Assembly (NCBI GenBank): GCA_030432755.1
Contig: JAUILZ010000010.1
Coordinates: forward strand, 1-64,000
Direction: 5' to 3'
DNA from: Gammaproteobacteria bacterium
GTDB taxonomy: Bacteria; Pseudomonadota; Gammaproteobacteria; Arenicellales; Poriferihabitantaceae
DNA length: 64,000 nt
Shown here: positions 47,077-56,478 of the stretch, piece after piece
Layout: each line of letters begins with the position of its first letter
Position numbering within the stretch: position 1 is the first letter of the stretch
Made by a program: the position numbers and the translations under genes
The notes under the pieces: generated by a model
What the model saw: only the letters and a program-made list of their open reading frames with translations
Told to the model about the DNA's origin: nothing
The model's database searches: none

Positions 47077-47392
47077 GGAATCGACCTCCTGGTTGTGCCG
47101 GTAGTGACGTCCAGGTCATCGTGTAGAGGTGGCCTGAACTTGCGTCACTATACTATTGCACGCGTGGTATCCCCCAGATACGGGTAACCACCAATTAGCG
47201 ACCGAATTTCATGGCGCTATGCCTTCGTCGACGGGCATTTCCCGAAATGCCCTTACCGGAGAAATCTGTATCGCGATTGATCACGGCCCCTCATCCTGGC
47301 GGCCGGTTCCAACTCCTGCCGCGCCTGATGGGGGTCTAGGGGAACTGAAAACAGCGTCGGGAGGCGAGTCTGCCCCCATCGTCATCCCGGTA
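47077..47392. other. 316-nt intergenic region with a hairpin
   Basis: The region lies between the SLC13 gene and the tricorn-like gene, both read leftward. GGGCATTT (47233-47240) and AAATGCCC (47245-47252) form an 8-bp stem with a 4-nt loop. No T-run follows, so it is not a clear terminator. No gene is seen. Confidence 0.45.
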
Positions 47393-50300
47393 TTAACGCC
47401 CCGCGTCGACGATGCCGAGCAACGTCGTGACCGCCGCCTCGAGCTGCAGGTCGCGCCCCGCGGCGATGCTTTCCGGGTCGTTGAGCACCGGGACATCGGG
47501 TTGCACCTCGAGGTTCTCGAAGAACCGGCCGTCACGCAATCGAAAGCCGAGCTCCGGGATGCCGTAGACGAGCCGAGAGTCGACCAGGGGTGGGCGGACC
47601 ACCGCGGTGCCCGTGCCGGGGACCGGCTCGCCAATCACCGGACCGATGCCCTTGACCTGGTAGAGCGTCGGAAAGATGCTGCCATCCGAATAACTGTTGG
47701 CGTCGGCGATGACCGCGCTCGGCCTCGCCCAGCGACCGGTCGGGTTGCGGTAGACCACGGCGCCTTCCCGGCGGACGGTGGCGCTGTCGCTGGTGCCCGT
47801 CAACATGGTGACGAGCTGGTCGTGCAGGTTGCCGCCGCCATTGGCACGGACATCGACGACCAGGCCCTCGGCATCGGGATAGCGACCGAAGGCTTCGCCG
47901 TAGGCGGCCTGGTAGCCACCCAGGTTCATGAGGCGAATGTGGACGTAGCCCAGGCGACCGCCTGACAATTCCTCCACCAGCGCGCGGCGTCCCGCGACCC
48001 AGTGACGGTAGGCGTACTCGGTTTCATGGGTCTGTGGAACCGGTTTGGCGGTTTCGAGCACCGCTTCGCCGCCGTCCGCTGGCGCGATCTCGAGCAGCAC
48101 CTCGCGGCCGGCCTTGCGATTGAGCAGGCGGTAGATGTCGATATCCGGGGTGATCGGCGTACCATCCACTGCGAGGATCACTGCCCCGGTCGTCAGTGCG
48201 CTGCCTGCATGGTCTGCCGGGCCGCCATCCAGCACTTCGGCGATCTTCATGCCTGGTCCACGGTGGGTGTCGTCATAGTACACCGCCAATGATCCGGTGG
48301 CATCGGCGTTCGCGACATCGGCGTGGAACGACACGGACTGGTGTGAAGCGTTGAGTTCCCCCACCGCCTCGGCGAGTAGTTCGACCACGTCCTCCCACCA
48401 GATGATATGCGGCACGAAGCGGCGGTAGTGATCGCCGATGGCCTCCCAGTCCTGCCCGTGCATGTCCGCCTGGTAAAAGGTCTCGGCGGTTACGCGATGG
48501 GTGTGCTCGTAGAGCGCCGCGATTTCCGCGCGCGCATCACGGTCGATCTCGGCGCTGAAGGCGATGGGTGCGGCCTCTCCGCTGGCGGCGTCGTAGCGGG
48601 TGATCGCGCCCGCGGCGTAGACGAAGATGCTCTGGGCGGCTGCATCCATACCATACTGCGTCCCCGGGACGGTGGGCCTGGTGAACATCGTGCGTACCGC
48701 CGGGGCGCCCGCGTTGACCGCGTAGCCGACGCTGGTGCCGTTGGGCTGGTCGACGACGAAGTACAGCGTGCGGTTGTCCGGGGCCAGCTGGAAATAGACG
48801 ATCCTGGCGGAAAACGGCGTCAGCCGTGTACCGCGGTGCTCAAGGCCATCGAGATCGGGATACGGGCTGGCGGATCCAGGCGTTGCGGTCGCCACACTGG
48901 TCTTTTCGGGCTCTTCGCCGGTCGATTCGGTCTCCGCGGCTTGCGTGGGATTGCGGAACTCGGTATAGGCCTCGCCCGTGAGGAAAGCGGCATACACGTC
49001 GTTGGACTCCGTCTCCCCGTGAATGGCCCGCAGGCCAAAACGATCGCTCGTCCACAGGACGATGTTGCCGTCGGCGCTGACCGCGGGATGCTGGTCGGTA
49101 AATCCGTTCAGGCTGATGTTGACGGGCTCGGCGACGCCGGCCGCGTCGGCGAGCCCGATCTCGGCCATGGGTCCGTATCCGAGTTCCACCGTGAGCCACT
49201 TGCCGTCCGGGCTCCAGGCGAAACTGCGATCGCCATCATAGTAGGAATAGGTGGCGTCGGCGGGTAGTACGCTGACCGATGTGCCGGCCGCGATGTCATG
49301 CACGCGCAATTCGGTGCGATTGCGCAGATATGCAATGCGATCGCCGTCAGGCGAATACAGCGGTTGAAAGTCGTCTGTTTCGCCTCCGACCAGGGTTTTC
49401 TCATCCAGCGGAGCGGCGCCGGAGAACCCCTCGTCAGCGTCGCGCGTCAGACTGGCCTCGACGATGTCCCAGGTGCCGTCCCGTTCGGAGGCATAGGCAA
49501 GCCGACGGCCATCCGGCGCCCAGGCGATGAATCGCTCGAGGGCCGGGGTGTCGGTGACCCGACGGGTGGCGCCAGTGGCGGTCGCTGTGACGAATACCTC
49601 GCCGCGGGCCACCAGCGCGATCTCGCTACCATCCGGTGAGACGGCGATCTCGCTCACCTGGTCGTTGACCTGCAGCACCTGGCGGCCGCCGACCAGGCTG
49701 TCCTGGCGGATGCGGACCCCGATCCGCTCGGGCTCGGCGCCTGGAATGAGCCGCCACAGGCCGCCATCCCATGCGTAGGCGAGCGTGCCGTCGTTGGCGG
49801 CGCTGAGGAAACGCACCGGCCAGGTCTCGTGGTGGGTCAGCTGTTCCGCCTCGCCCCCATCCAGGCCCTGACGCCAGACATTGAACGATCCGGAACGTTC
49901 CGACAGCCAGGCCATGCCGCCATCGGGAAGCCACGACGGGTCGCGGTCCTCACCGCGCCACTCGGTGATTTGGCGATGGCTCCCGGTGGCGCTGTCGAAC
50001 AGCCAGACGTCCTGCGCCGCCGCGGAGACCTGGTGCTTGCGCCACGGATCCTCCAGAGATCCGGGGTCACCGGCATAGAGAAACTGGGAGCCAGAAGTGT
50101 CCGGCGCGATATCGAGCGCCGCGGTCGGCCACAGGCGGCGCGCGCGTCCTCCTTCGACCGGCACCGCATGCGGCGCGGCGTTCGACCGGTACAGGCCATG
50201 GACACTGTCGTCGGCCGATGCCCGCGGGTCACCGATCCGGGTCGAGGAAAAATAGACCTCGGCGCCATCCGGAGAAAACGCCATTGGCAGGTCCGGCTCG

Positions 50301-50653
50301 GAGTGATAGGTCAGGCGCAGGGCCTCGCCACCCTCTACCGGCATTACGAAGACATCGGCATTGCCGTGGCGGGTCGATGCGAAGGCGATCCTGTCACCGT
50401 CCGGCGACCATACCGGGTGGCTCGAATAAGCCGTCGCCGCCGTGAGTGACACCGCCTCGCCGCCGTTGGCGGGCACGACCCAGATCTGGCCCTGGTAGCT
50501 GAACGCGACCTGGGCGCCATCCGGCGAAATCGCGGGATAGCGCAGCCATTGCGGGTCTACCGCGGCGGCGACCGCCGGGGCCGCCAGAAGCAGTGCGGCT
50601 ACCGCTCGCCACATCCTGCACATCAGGTTTGGCCTAGTCATCGCGTATCTCAT
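47393..50653 (-). CDS. Exported tricorn-like protease (S41 family)
   Basis: Tricorn-type proteases combine β-propellers with a PDZ and an S41 serine-protease domain. The 1086-residue protein has a signal peptide, then TolB-like repeats (SPDGDRIAFAS-type, repeated several times across residues 35-620). A PDZ-type domain near 800 (GGPADHAGSALTTGAVILAV) follows, then the catalytic core with VDVRANGGGN and the nucleophile segment NSYSDGSIF. ATG 50653 with AGGAAAAG ahead is preferred over an ATG at 50728 that adds 25 residues. It is a periplasmic peptidase; substrate is unknown. Confidence 0.85.
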   Translation of the reverse strand: MRYAMTRPNLMCRMWRAVAALLLAAPAVAAAVDPQWLRYPAISPDGAQVAFSYQGQIWVVPANGGEAVSLTAATAYSSHPVWSPDGDRIAFASTRHGNADVFVMPVEGGEALRLTYHSEPDLPMAFSPDGAEVYFSSTRIGDPRASADDSVHGLYRSNAAPHAVPVEGGRARRLWPTAALDIAPDTSGSQFLYAGDPGSLEDPWRKHQVSAAAQDVWLFDSATGSHRQITEWRGEDRDPSWLPDGGMAWLSERSGSFNVWRQGLDGGEAEQLTHHETWPVRFLSAANDGTLAYAWDGGLWRLIPGAEPERIGVRIRQDSLVGGRQVLQVNDQVSEIAVSPDGSEIALVARGEVFVTATATGATRRVTDTPALERFIAWAPDGRRLAYASERDGTWDIVEASLTRDADEGFSGAAPLDEKTLVGGETDDFQPLYSPDGDRIAYLRNRTELRVHDIAAGTSVSVLPADATYSYYDGDRSFAWSPDGKWLTVELGYGPMAEIGLADAAGVAEPVNISLNGFTDQHPAVSADGNIVLWTSDRFGLRAIHGETESNDVYAAFLTGEAYTEFRNPTQAAETESTGEEPEKTSVATATPGSASPYPDLDGLEHRGTRLTPFSARIVYFQLAPDNRTLYFVVDQPNGTSVGYAVNAGAPAVRTMFTRPTVPGTQYGMDAAAQSIFVYAAGAITRYDAASGEAAPIAFSAEIDRDARAEIAALYEHTHRVTAETFYQADMHGQDWEAIGDHYRRFVPHIIWWEDVVELLAEAVGELNASHQSVSFHADVANADATGSLAVYYDDTHRGPGMKIAEVLDGGPADHAGSALTTGAVILAVDGTPITPDIDIYRLLNRKAGREVLLEIAPADGGEAVLETAKPVPQTHETEYAYRHWVAGRRALVEELSGGRLGYVHIRLMNLGGYQAAYGEAFGRYPDAEGLVVDVRANGGGNLHDQLVTMLTGTSDSATVRREGAVVYRNPTGRWARPSAVIADANSYSDGSIFPTLYQVKGIGPVIGEPVPGTGTAVVRPPLVDSRLVYGIPELGFRLRDGRFFENLEVQPDVPVLNDPESIAAGRDLQLEAAVTTLLGIVDAGR

Positions 50654-51076
50654 TTTTATCTTTTCCTGTAGTGAGTTGCCTTTCTTTCCGGGAACCGACC
50701 GGGTCGATTTCAAAGTTGTCAAAAACATTTAATAATCCATTGTAAATTATTGTTTATATAGTATATAAACCAAAAAGCTATAAGTGATTTCAGGTGAGTA
50801 TGAAGGTTCACCGATCGACATTCAAAGCTCCACTGGGACAACCAACGGATCAATGGAGATTGAACGCAAGGGGATATCAATTGGCAATTACGAAGAATAC
50901 CGAAATCTCAAGGTCAGAGAGTATCGGGAAGCAGCGAGAGCCAGCATCCGATTTCCGAATCCTGAAGTGAAGGTGTCAAAAGAAGGTGACAGAAAGTCTG
51001 ATTGCTACACCTGCAAATGGGAGGCAAGCGAGGGGAATCCGCGCCAGTTAAACCGCCGGCTGTTGCGCGTCGCGGG
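50654..51076. other. 423-nt intergenic region, AT-rich in part
   Basis: The AT-rich stretch at 50720-50780 likely holds the promoter of the tricorn-like gene on the minus strand. A 98-codon frame on the plus strand (50784-51080) has no ribosome site, no recognised motif and runs into the next gene; it is not accepted as a gene. Nothing else was recognised. Confidence 0.35.
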
Positions 51077-51634
51077 CTAGTCGTTTGCCAGCAATACCGC
51101 GGCACGTTCGATGTTCTCTACCGTACTGAGTGCAATCTCACGTAATTTCTTTTCCATGAGGTATGGGCCTATCATTGGCGGCACAATGAAGTCCGGCTCC
51201 ACCTCGGTCTCCATCACCAGCCCGCTCCCCGTTCTGTCCGGCCTGACCGTCCAGGTCAGGCGTCCCGATTTGAAATCTGAACCTTCGGGAACGATGTCCG
51301 CGACCAGCACGCCATCCCGAATGGGATTAAAACGCTGGTCGTGTCTCAGTTCGAAGCAGAATATCAGGACGCAGCTTTCCGTGACCAGGTGCACCAGGGT
51401 GCGATTCTGCGCATCCCGCTCCTCGACCCGGCTTTCCCTGAGGAAGGGATTGATTGCCGTCAGGTGCGCATAGTCGGTGATGATGGTCTCCGTATGCTCG
51501 GCCGATGCCTGCAGGCGTGCATACAGGTACAGTCTGAACTTCCGGTCGTGGTGTTCCACGCAGACTTCCATAATCTCAGCCGCCTGTAACGGGCCCGCCA
51601 GGATGAGCAGGCCGCAAAGGAGGATGCGTTTCAA
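51077..51634 (-). CDS. Exported SRPBCC-fold (polyketide-cyclase/RatA-like) protein
   Basis: The 185-residue protein has a signal peptide (ILLCGLLILAGPLQAA) followed by a START/SRPBCC-like domain: an N-terminal strand pair, a TDYAHLTAINPFLRESRV segment and a C-terminal helix (KKLREIALSTVENIERA). These domains form hydrophobic pockets. The start overlaps the preceding lipoprotein gene (ATGA), so the pair is co-translated. The ligand and function are unknown. Confidence 0.7.
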   Translation of the reverse strand: MKRILLCGLLILAGPLQAAEIMEVCVEHHDRKFRLYLYARLQASAEHTETIITDYAHLTAINPFLRESRVEERDAQNRTLVHLVTESCVLIFCFELRHDQRFNPIRDGVLVADIVPEGSDFKSGRLTWTVRPDRTGSGLVMETEVEPDFIVPPMIGPYLMEKKLREIALSTVENIERAAVLLAND

Positions 51635-53163
51635 TCGCCTGCTCCCTCGAGAATCGACTCGAACAGGAAGGCATCGTCGAAATGCCGCCGACCGACGAAT
51701 GCGGTGGCATGGTGGCCGGTCTGTCGCATGGCGCCAGCGCTGGAGATGCCCATTGGCCAGAACAGGAATCGCTCACCCCGCTCGGTTCCCTCGACCAGGC
51801 CGTTCGGTCCGTACAGGCAGCGTCGACGAAACCCGTCCCGGGGCAGGCTTCGCAGCGCATTCGCCGGATGCCGGCTATAGGATCGAACCTGCCCGGCAGG
51901 TGCGGACGCCGGCTGTACCCGCACCAGGTAATGGTTGCCGGTCGTGAGGTGAAGGGTCAGTGGCAGATCGGAATACCGGTACTGCCGCGGCGTGGGGAAA
52001 AAAGGCGGCTCGCTGAAACCCGGCTCGAGGGACAGTGGCCTGACCGACTTTCCGGCAAACAGCAGGTGGTAACAACCACAGGCATGTATGCTGTCAAATA
52101 CCAGTGGTTCTCCATCCGGTTGCAAGGTCACGCGCCATATCAGGCCGTCCAGTTTCCCCGCCAGCAGGTCGAAAGATCCCGTCGAAGTTCTTGCTGGAAA
52201 CCAGACCAGGTAATTCAACTGCAGTAGATTTGTTCCCTGGTAACGTGTCCAGGACAGGTATTGAAAAACCGCGGGCCGGTTGGTGTCTATACGGATAGTG
52301 TTATCCGCGGTCCAGGTAGGGTAACCCGGCCAGTCATCCGGCCCGGCCTGGTCGATCAGATAGCGTGGTGCATACTGCCGGAACAGGGTCTCACGTTGGC
52401 CTTCTCCCGGCAAGGGAATTTTCAGTGGATTGTCCGCGGCGTCACTGAGAATCTCCGCGATATCGGACTGGCTCACCGTCGGAGCCTGCTCCGCCTGGTA
52501 AAGCATCAGAGGTCCTGTGGGAGCAACGGAACCAGTCGGTTTTGCATAGATTTCTGTGATATCCGCGCGCCAGTTCTCGATACCCTTGAGAAATGCCAGC
52601 GCGGTCAGTGGATACAAACCCAGGGTCCGCATGGCGATGCTGTAGTCATCCGGAACCGTGGCATTGGCCTGCAGTATCCTGGCAGCATCAGGGTTTTCCA
52701 GTTGACCGTCGCGAAGCTCCCGGGCGCAATCGCCCAGTATGCTGCTGAAACCCGTCTGCATGCCTACTGTCGCAATGGTCTCTCTGGCAAGGAGATCTTT
52801 CGCAGGTTCATCCAGGTTGGCGTATTCCAGTGACCAGCCTTCAAGGCCACGTTCCAGTAGCAGGTCCAGCCACTGCATCCATGCGGCGGTACCGGGCTCG
52901 AGGTCACGAAAGCTGGAAAGGAACCGGTTGGTCCGCAGATAGGGGAAGCCATCGATACGACCATCCTGGGCATCCTTTACACCCTGTTCCCGGACTGCCG
53001 TATCCACGTTCGTCAACAGAGCCTGACAGCTTACGGTGCCGGCAGCCCGGTCGATTTTCCGATCCGGCATTCCGGTACAAGCTGATAGTACTGCCAGCAC
53101 TGCCAGTACCAGTATCCCTACAAACTGTCTAAAATCAACCTCGGGTTTCACCCAGGATTCCAT
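51631..53163 (-). CDS. Hypothetical lipoprotein
   Basis: The product of about 510 residues begins MESWVKPEV and has a lipobox ending in LSAC near residue 28, so it is a lipoprotein. No family is recognised. Cys residues appear in HACGCYHLLFAGK near 375. The stop overlaps the SRPBCC gene by 4 nt. An ATG at 53187 is also in frame; 53163 is preferred because it puts a short charged N-terminus before the hydrophobic stretch. The two proteins may act together in the envelope. Confidence 0.65.
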   Translation of the reverse strand: MESWVKPEVDFRQFVGILVLAVLAVLSACTGMPDRKIDRAAGTVSCQALLTNVDTAVREQGVKDAQDGRIDGFPYLRTNRFLSSFRDLEPGTAAWMQWLDLLLERGLEGWSLEYANLDEPAKDLLARETIATVGMQTGFSSILGDCARELRDGQLENPDAARILQANATVPDDYSIAMRTLGLYPLTALAFLKGIENWRADITEIYAKPTGSVAPTGPLMLYQAEQAPTVSQSDIAEILSDAADNPLKIPLPGEGQRETLFRQYAPRYLIDQAGPDDWPGYPTWTADNTIRIDTNRPAVFQYLSWTRYQGTNLLQLNYLVWFPARTSTGSFDLLAGKLDGLIWRVTLQPDGEPLVFDSIHACGCYHLLFAGKSVRPLSLEPGFSEPPFFPTPRQYRYSDLPLTLHLTTGNHYLVRVQPASAPAGQVRSYSRHPANALRSLPRDGFRRRCLYGPNGLVEGTERGERFLFWPMGISSAGAMRQTGHHATAFVGRRHFDDAFLFESILEGAGD

Positions 53164-53369
53164 TGGATGCCAGGTTCCTGGAGGCACCGGGTGTAGGTAT
53201 CAGACATCACAATTTCTATCTGCGCAAAGCTCAGAATCTACTGGATGATACAGCGTTGGCCGTGGTCGGGGGGCTTCCGCGGCTGACGAACTCACGGCTG
53301 AAACGCCCGGTTGTGCTAGGATTTTACTCGAGGGTCTGAATCGCGGGAATCCTTTCAATCGAGGTCTTG

Positions 53370-53941
53370 ATGACACACCACAATCCGCCGAGCCTGGACT
53401 CTGTCGACCTCACGCTGAAGCTCGGCCGCAAGCGTTATGCCCGCGAACTGGCGGCACTCCAGTTGTCCCTGAAAAAATCCAGCAGGCCTACCTGTTCCAG
53501 GAGCGCTGGCGCGCCGCATACCACGAGATCAACGAATTTGAACGGATGCTGTGCAATGACGGCGTCAGGCTGGTCAAGCTCTTTTTCCACATCAGCCCCG
53601 GGGAGCAGCTCCAGCGATTCGAAAACCGGATACGCGATCCGCTCAAGCGCTGGAAACTGAGCTACGAGGACTTCCGCAACCGCGGGCGCTGGGGCGACTA
53701 CGCCGAGGCCATCGAAGAGATGTTCGCCAAGACGTCGACCGGGCATGCACCCTGGACGCTGATTCCCGCGAACGACAAGCGGTATGCGCGGATCGCGGCC
53801 ATACGCGAGGTGGTGCGTTGTTTCGGTGACGGCGTGGATCTGTCGCCTCCCTCGATCGATGGCAGCATACTGGATCAGGCGGAAATGCACCTCGATCTCA
53901 AGCCCTCGCTGGTATCGAGCCTGCGTGGACGGACCGAATAG
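53370..53941 (+). pseudogene. PPK2-type polyphosphate kinase, core deleted and frameshifted
   Basis: The N-terminus (DLTLKLGRKRYARELAALQ, then LSLKK) and the C-terminal half (YHEINEFERML, GEQLQRFENRIRDPLKRWKL, APWTLIPANDKRYARIAAI) match PPK2 proteins. Between LSLKK and ERWRAAYHE about 90 residues are missing, which in PPK2 contain the Walker A GxDAAGKG loop and the Walker B region. At the junction the run of A's is six, one short of the seven needed to keep frame, so the reading frame shifts before the C-terminal part. With no nucleotide site it cannot act as a kinase. ATG 53370 follows GAGG. Confidence 0.75.
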
Positions 53942-53995
53942 TCGTGCAGTATCCCGTGTTACGCAATCATCCCGTTTCCTGGTCAACCCGGGAGG

Positions 53996-55150
53996 TCAGG
54001 CCAGCTCCCGATTGTGCTGCGCCAGGTAACCCAGTGACCGGACATAGGGCCACAACATGTATGTCGTCGGTATGTCTTCGAGATGCACGTCAAGGTCCAC
54101 GCAGCGAATCAGTTTGTTCAGTATGCGCTTGTCCTTGATGTCGAAGCGGTAGATCTCCTTCTCGTCCTGGTTCTTCAGCGAGAATATCCAGTAGTCGTAG
54201 TCGCTGCGATCCGGGATCTTCGAGACGTCCAGTTCGATGGAGTCCTTGAAGTGGGTCGGCACATACGGGCGCCGCGAGCATTGCAGAAAATCGATGCCGC
54301 AGTATTGTTCGTATTCCGCCAGCGATCTCGCATTGCCCAGCCCGTACCTGCCCAGTTGGTCATGTTCCCCGAGCAGCAGCATGCACAGCCGGTTCATGGC
54401 AGTTTCATTGTTCTCCTGGTGCTGGTGATCGGACCAGTGCAGCGGCATGGCATGCTGGTACCTGTGCCAGATGACGTCCACGTTGGGGCAATAGAAGTCG
54501 TATCCACTGGTGTATGCCCTCGCCGACAGGGCGATCTCCTCGCCATCGAAATAGAGTTCCGGATCGTATTCAACCTCTTCGCAGAATCGTCCCAGCGTGA
54601 AGATCTGCCCGGCGGCAATAAATGGCGATGGGACGCAGTATTCCGACGTCTCTACCGGCGTGGTTTTCAGCAGGGTGGTCAGGTTCCTCCGGATCCTGCC
54701 CAGTGTGAGTTTCTGGATTCCCCGGTCGGTATTCAGGTGCTCGCTTCCGTCCACGGTCTCAAACGGGGCGGGGTAGGTGGTCAACAGGGGTTTGTCGGAA
54801 TCCACGCTGGTCAGCATTTGGCGGTACTGCGCGTCCCAGCCGGGAGCGAATCGTGTATGGGCGTCGATCTGCAGCGTGAACCTCTCGTCTCGGTAGAGCG
54901 AGTTTGTTATGTTTCTCGCCCAGCAGCAGCCCCTGCTGTCTTCGTAGTAGTGCTGCGATATCCGGAACCGGGGATCCGGCAGCCAGGGATCCAGGTCGGT
55001 AAAGGAGACGTCGTCATACTGCCAGCAAATCCCGAATCGGAGGTTTCCGGGATCCCTGGCAGTACTCAGGGCGCTGTTGATCGTGTTGGGAAGGTCGCGA
55101 TCACGATAGGAGGCTATCTGGACGAAAATATTGTCGTTGAAAACGCGCAT
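53996..55150 (-). CDS. Skp1-type GlcNAc-transferase-like glycosyltransferase
   Basis: The 384-residue protein matches the PF11397 type, whose best-known member adds GlcNAc to hydroxyproline of Skp1 in Dictyostelium. Segments supporting this are FVQIASYRDRDLPNTINSAL at the start, LQIDAHTRFAPGWDA (with the metal-site Asp), DGEEIALSARAYTSGYDFYCP and WHRYQH. A RYGLGNARSLAEYEQYCGIDF segment follows. No signal peptide is present, so it is cytosolic. It lies 9 nt after the sulfotransferase-like gene and is probably co-transcribed with it. A fusion protein at 61906 carries the same type. Acceptor in this bacterium is unknown. Confidence 0.82.
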   Translation of the reverse strand: MRVFNDNIFVQIASYRDRDLPNTINSALSTARDPGNLRFGICWQYDDVSFTDLDPWLPDPRFRISQHYYEDSRGCCWARNITNSLYRDERFTLQIDAHTRFAPGWDAQYRQMLTSVDSDKPLLTTYPAPFETVDGSEHLNTDRGIQKLTLGRIRRNLTTLLKTTPVETSEYCVPSPFIAAGQIFTLGRFCEEVEYDPELYFDGEEIALSARAYTSGYDFYCPNVDVIWHRYQHAMPLHWSDHQHQENNETAMNRLCMLLLGEHDQLGRYGLGNARSLAEYEQYCGIDFLQCSRRPYVPTHFKDSIELDVSKIPDRSDYDYWIFSLKNQDEKEIYRFDIKDKRILNKLIRCVDLDVHLEDIPTTYMLWPYVRSLGYLAQHNRELA

Positions 55151-55159
55151 TACCAGCGA

Positions 55160-56275
55160 TCACAATGGTTGTGTCTCCACCGCCAGCAGGTCACCGGCTG
55201 AAAAATAGATGGCCCCGCTTTCCGATTCCGCGCTTTGCAGGTAGATGACGTCATCCGGTTTTGTCGACTGGTTCTGGAGCGCATCGCTGAGAACCTGTAA
55301 TACGGGATTGTCAGGGCCGCTGAGGAACTCCTGGGGGGGAAGTCCATCGATGTGCACCCGAACCTCGATCAGACGATCGCCGTCATCCGGGCCGAAATCG
55401 ACGGGGTCGGAGGGACGGGATGAGGACTCGATTTCCGGTGTTGCCGACTCCTCCCGGGTTCGGGGTGTTGCTCCAGCACGCCTGTACGCATCGAAACCGG
55501 AGCGGAGATTTCCATAATGAAACAGCAGGTCACTGGCCTGGGCGGACAGCCCGACATTCCGTACGTTGTCCAGGTCGCCTGATTCCAGTGCCTCGAAAAG
55601 ATTTCTCTGGGATTTGCCCAGGAATTCCTCCTCGTCAGGGTGCTGCTCAGGGGGCGCAATCGATTCAGAGTACTGGGCATCAAGTTCCGGATCCATGTGC
55701 GTTTCGGATTCCCTGAGCGCACGATACCCGTCAGCGAACGATGCCATATAGTCGGCAGGTGACTTTCTGAAGCCGTTGAGGGAAAACAACAGGGGCCGTT
55801 CGCCTTGCATCTGCGCCAGCGCGCAGACCACATAGTACTCCCACAGGGCGAGCCCAAACTGCAGGGGAAATCGCCATTTCTTCTGCAGGGAATGGGCGCA
55901 TTCCATGGGGTGGCTGTAGTGGAGAATGATGACCGGATGGTCAAGGCTCGCCTTCCAGGCCGGGGCGAGAAAACAGAGCAGCGGGTCTGCAATGACAGGA
56001 TTCCGGATCGGCGTCAGGGCCTCGAGTACCTCCCTGACGGCACTTTCATAACGCGGGTTTCCCTGCAGGTGAAATCCCTGGTTGCAGACCTGGTACCAGG
56101 TCTTCTGATGATCCTCCATGATGTCCTGGTGCAGCGTGGCGATGCGGGCGGCGAGCCTGTGATTGTCATTTTGCGGACAAACAGGTTGAAACAGGAAGCC
56201 TTTCCAGCAACCTAAAAGGGATGACATCAATCCATCCGGGGTTGACAAAAGCAGATCTGCGCTGGTCGTGCTCAT
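55160..56275 (-). CDS. Sulfotransferase-like protein with a shared C-terminal module
   Basis: Residues about 80-200 resemble bacterial sulfotransferases: IADPLLCFLAPAWKASL, then HPMECAHSLQKKWRFPLQFG and the LFSLNGFRKSP loop. The N-terminus lacks the usual RSGTT-like phosphosulfate loop: the frame starts just where that loop should end, so the protein may be truncated or inactive, or an upstream start was lost. A linker of about 80 polar residues follows, then a module at 300-371 that also occurs in the fusion protein at 61906-64000. It precedes the GlcNAc-transferase gene by 9 nt. Confidence 0.65.
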   Translation of the reverse strand: MSTTSADLLLSTPDGLMSSLLGCWKGFLFQPVCPQNDNHRLAARIATLHQDIMEDHQKTWYQVCNQGFHLQGNPRYESAVREVLEALTPIRNPVIADPLLCFLAPAWKASLDHPVIILHYSHPMECAHSLQKKWRFPLQFGLALWEYYVVCALAQMQGERPLLFSLNGFRKSPADYMASFADGYRALRESETHMDPELDAQYSESIAPPEQHPDEEEFLGKSQRNLFEALESGDLDNVRNVGLSAQASDLLFHYGNLRSGFDAYRRAGATPRTREESATPEIESSSRPSDPVDFGPDDGDRLIEVRVHIDGLPPQEFLSGPDNPVLQVLSDALQNQSTKPDDVIYLQSAESESGAIYFSAGDLLAVETQPL

Positions 56276-56339
56276 ACTGAACGGGATGCTGAAACAGGAT
56301 CGGGAGGGGAAGCCCGGCTGCGGAGATTGACTGAGCCAC

Positions 56340-56367
56340 TTGAGGCAGGATTGCCGCCCAGTATAAT
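56340..56367 (+). promoter_or_regulatory. Probable promoter of the two-domain glycosyltransferase
   Basis: TTGAGG (56340-56345) and TATAAT (56362-56367) are 16 nt apart, 112 nt before the likely start at 56479 and within the divergent region from 56275. It is the best sigma70 candidate in the glycosyltransferase cluster apart from the one at 60138. Confidence 0.45.
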
Positions 56368-56478
56368 CCCATTATTTTCACCTGGCCATGCAGGGATCGG
56401 TTCAGCACGTATCCGTCTTTTACCGGTAAGGCGCTGGCGTCGGTGATCGTCAGGATCCGCGGCAGGCACAGCGGATTA

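Noticed and set aside
47233-47252. Hairpin as a terminator
   Set aside because: No T-run follows on either strand, so termination cannot be claimed.
50784-51080. 98-codon plus-strand frame between the tricorn-like and SRPBCC genes
   Set aside because: There is no ribosome site or motif, and it overlaps the end of the convergent gene.
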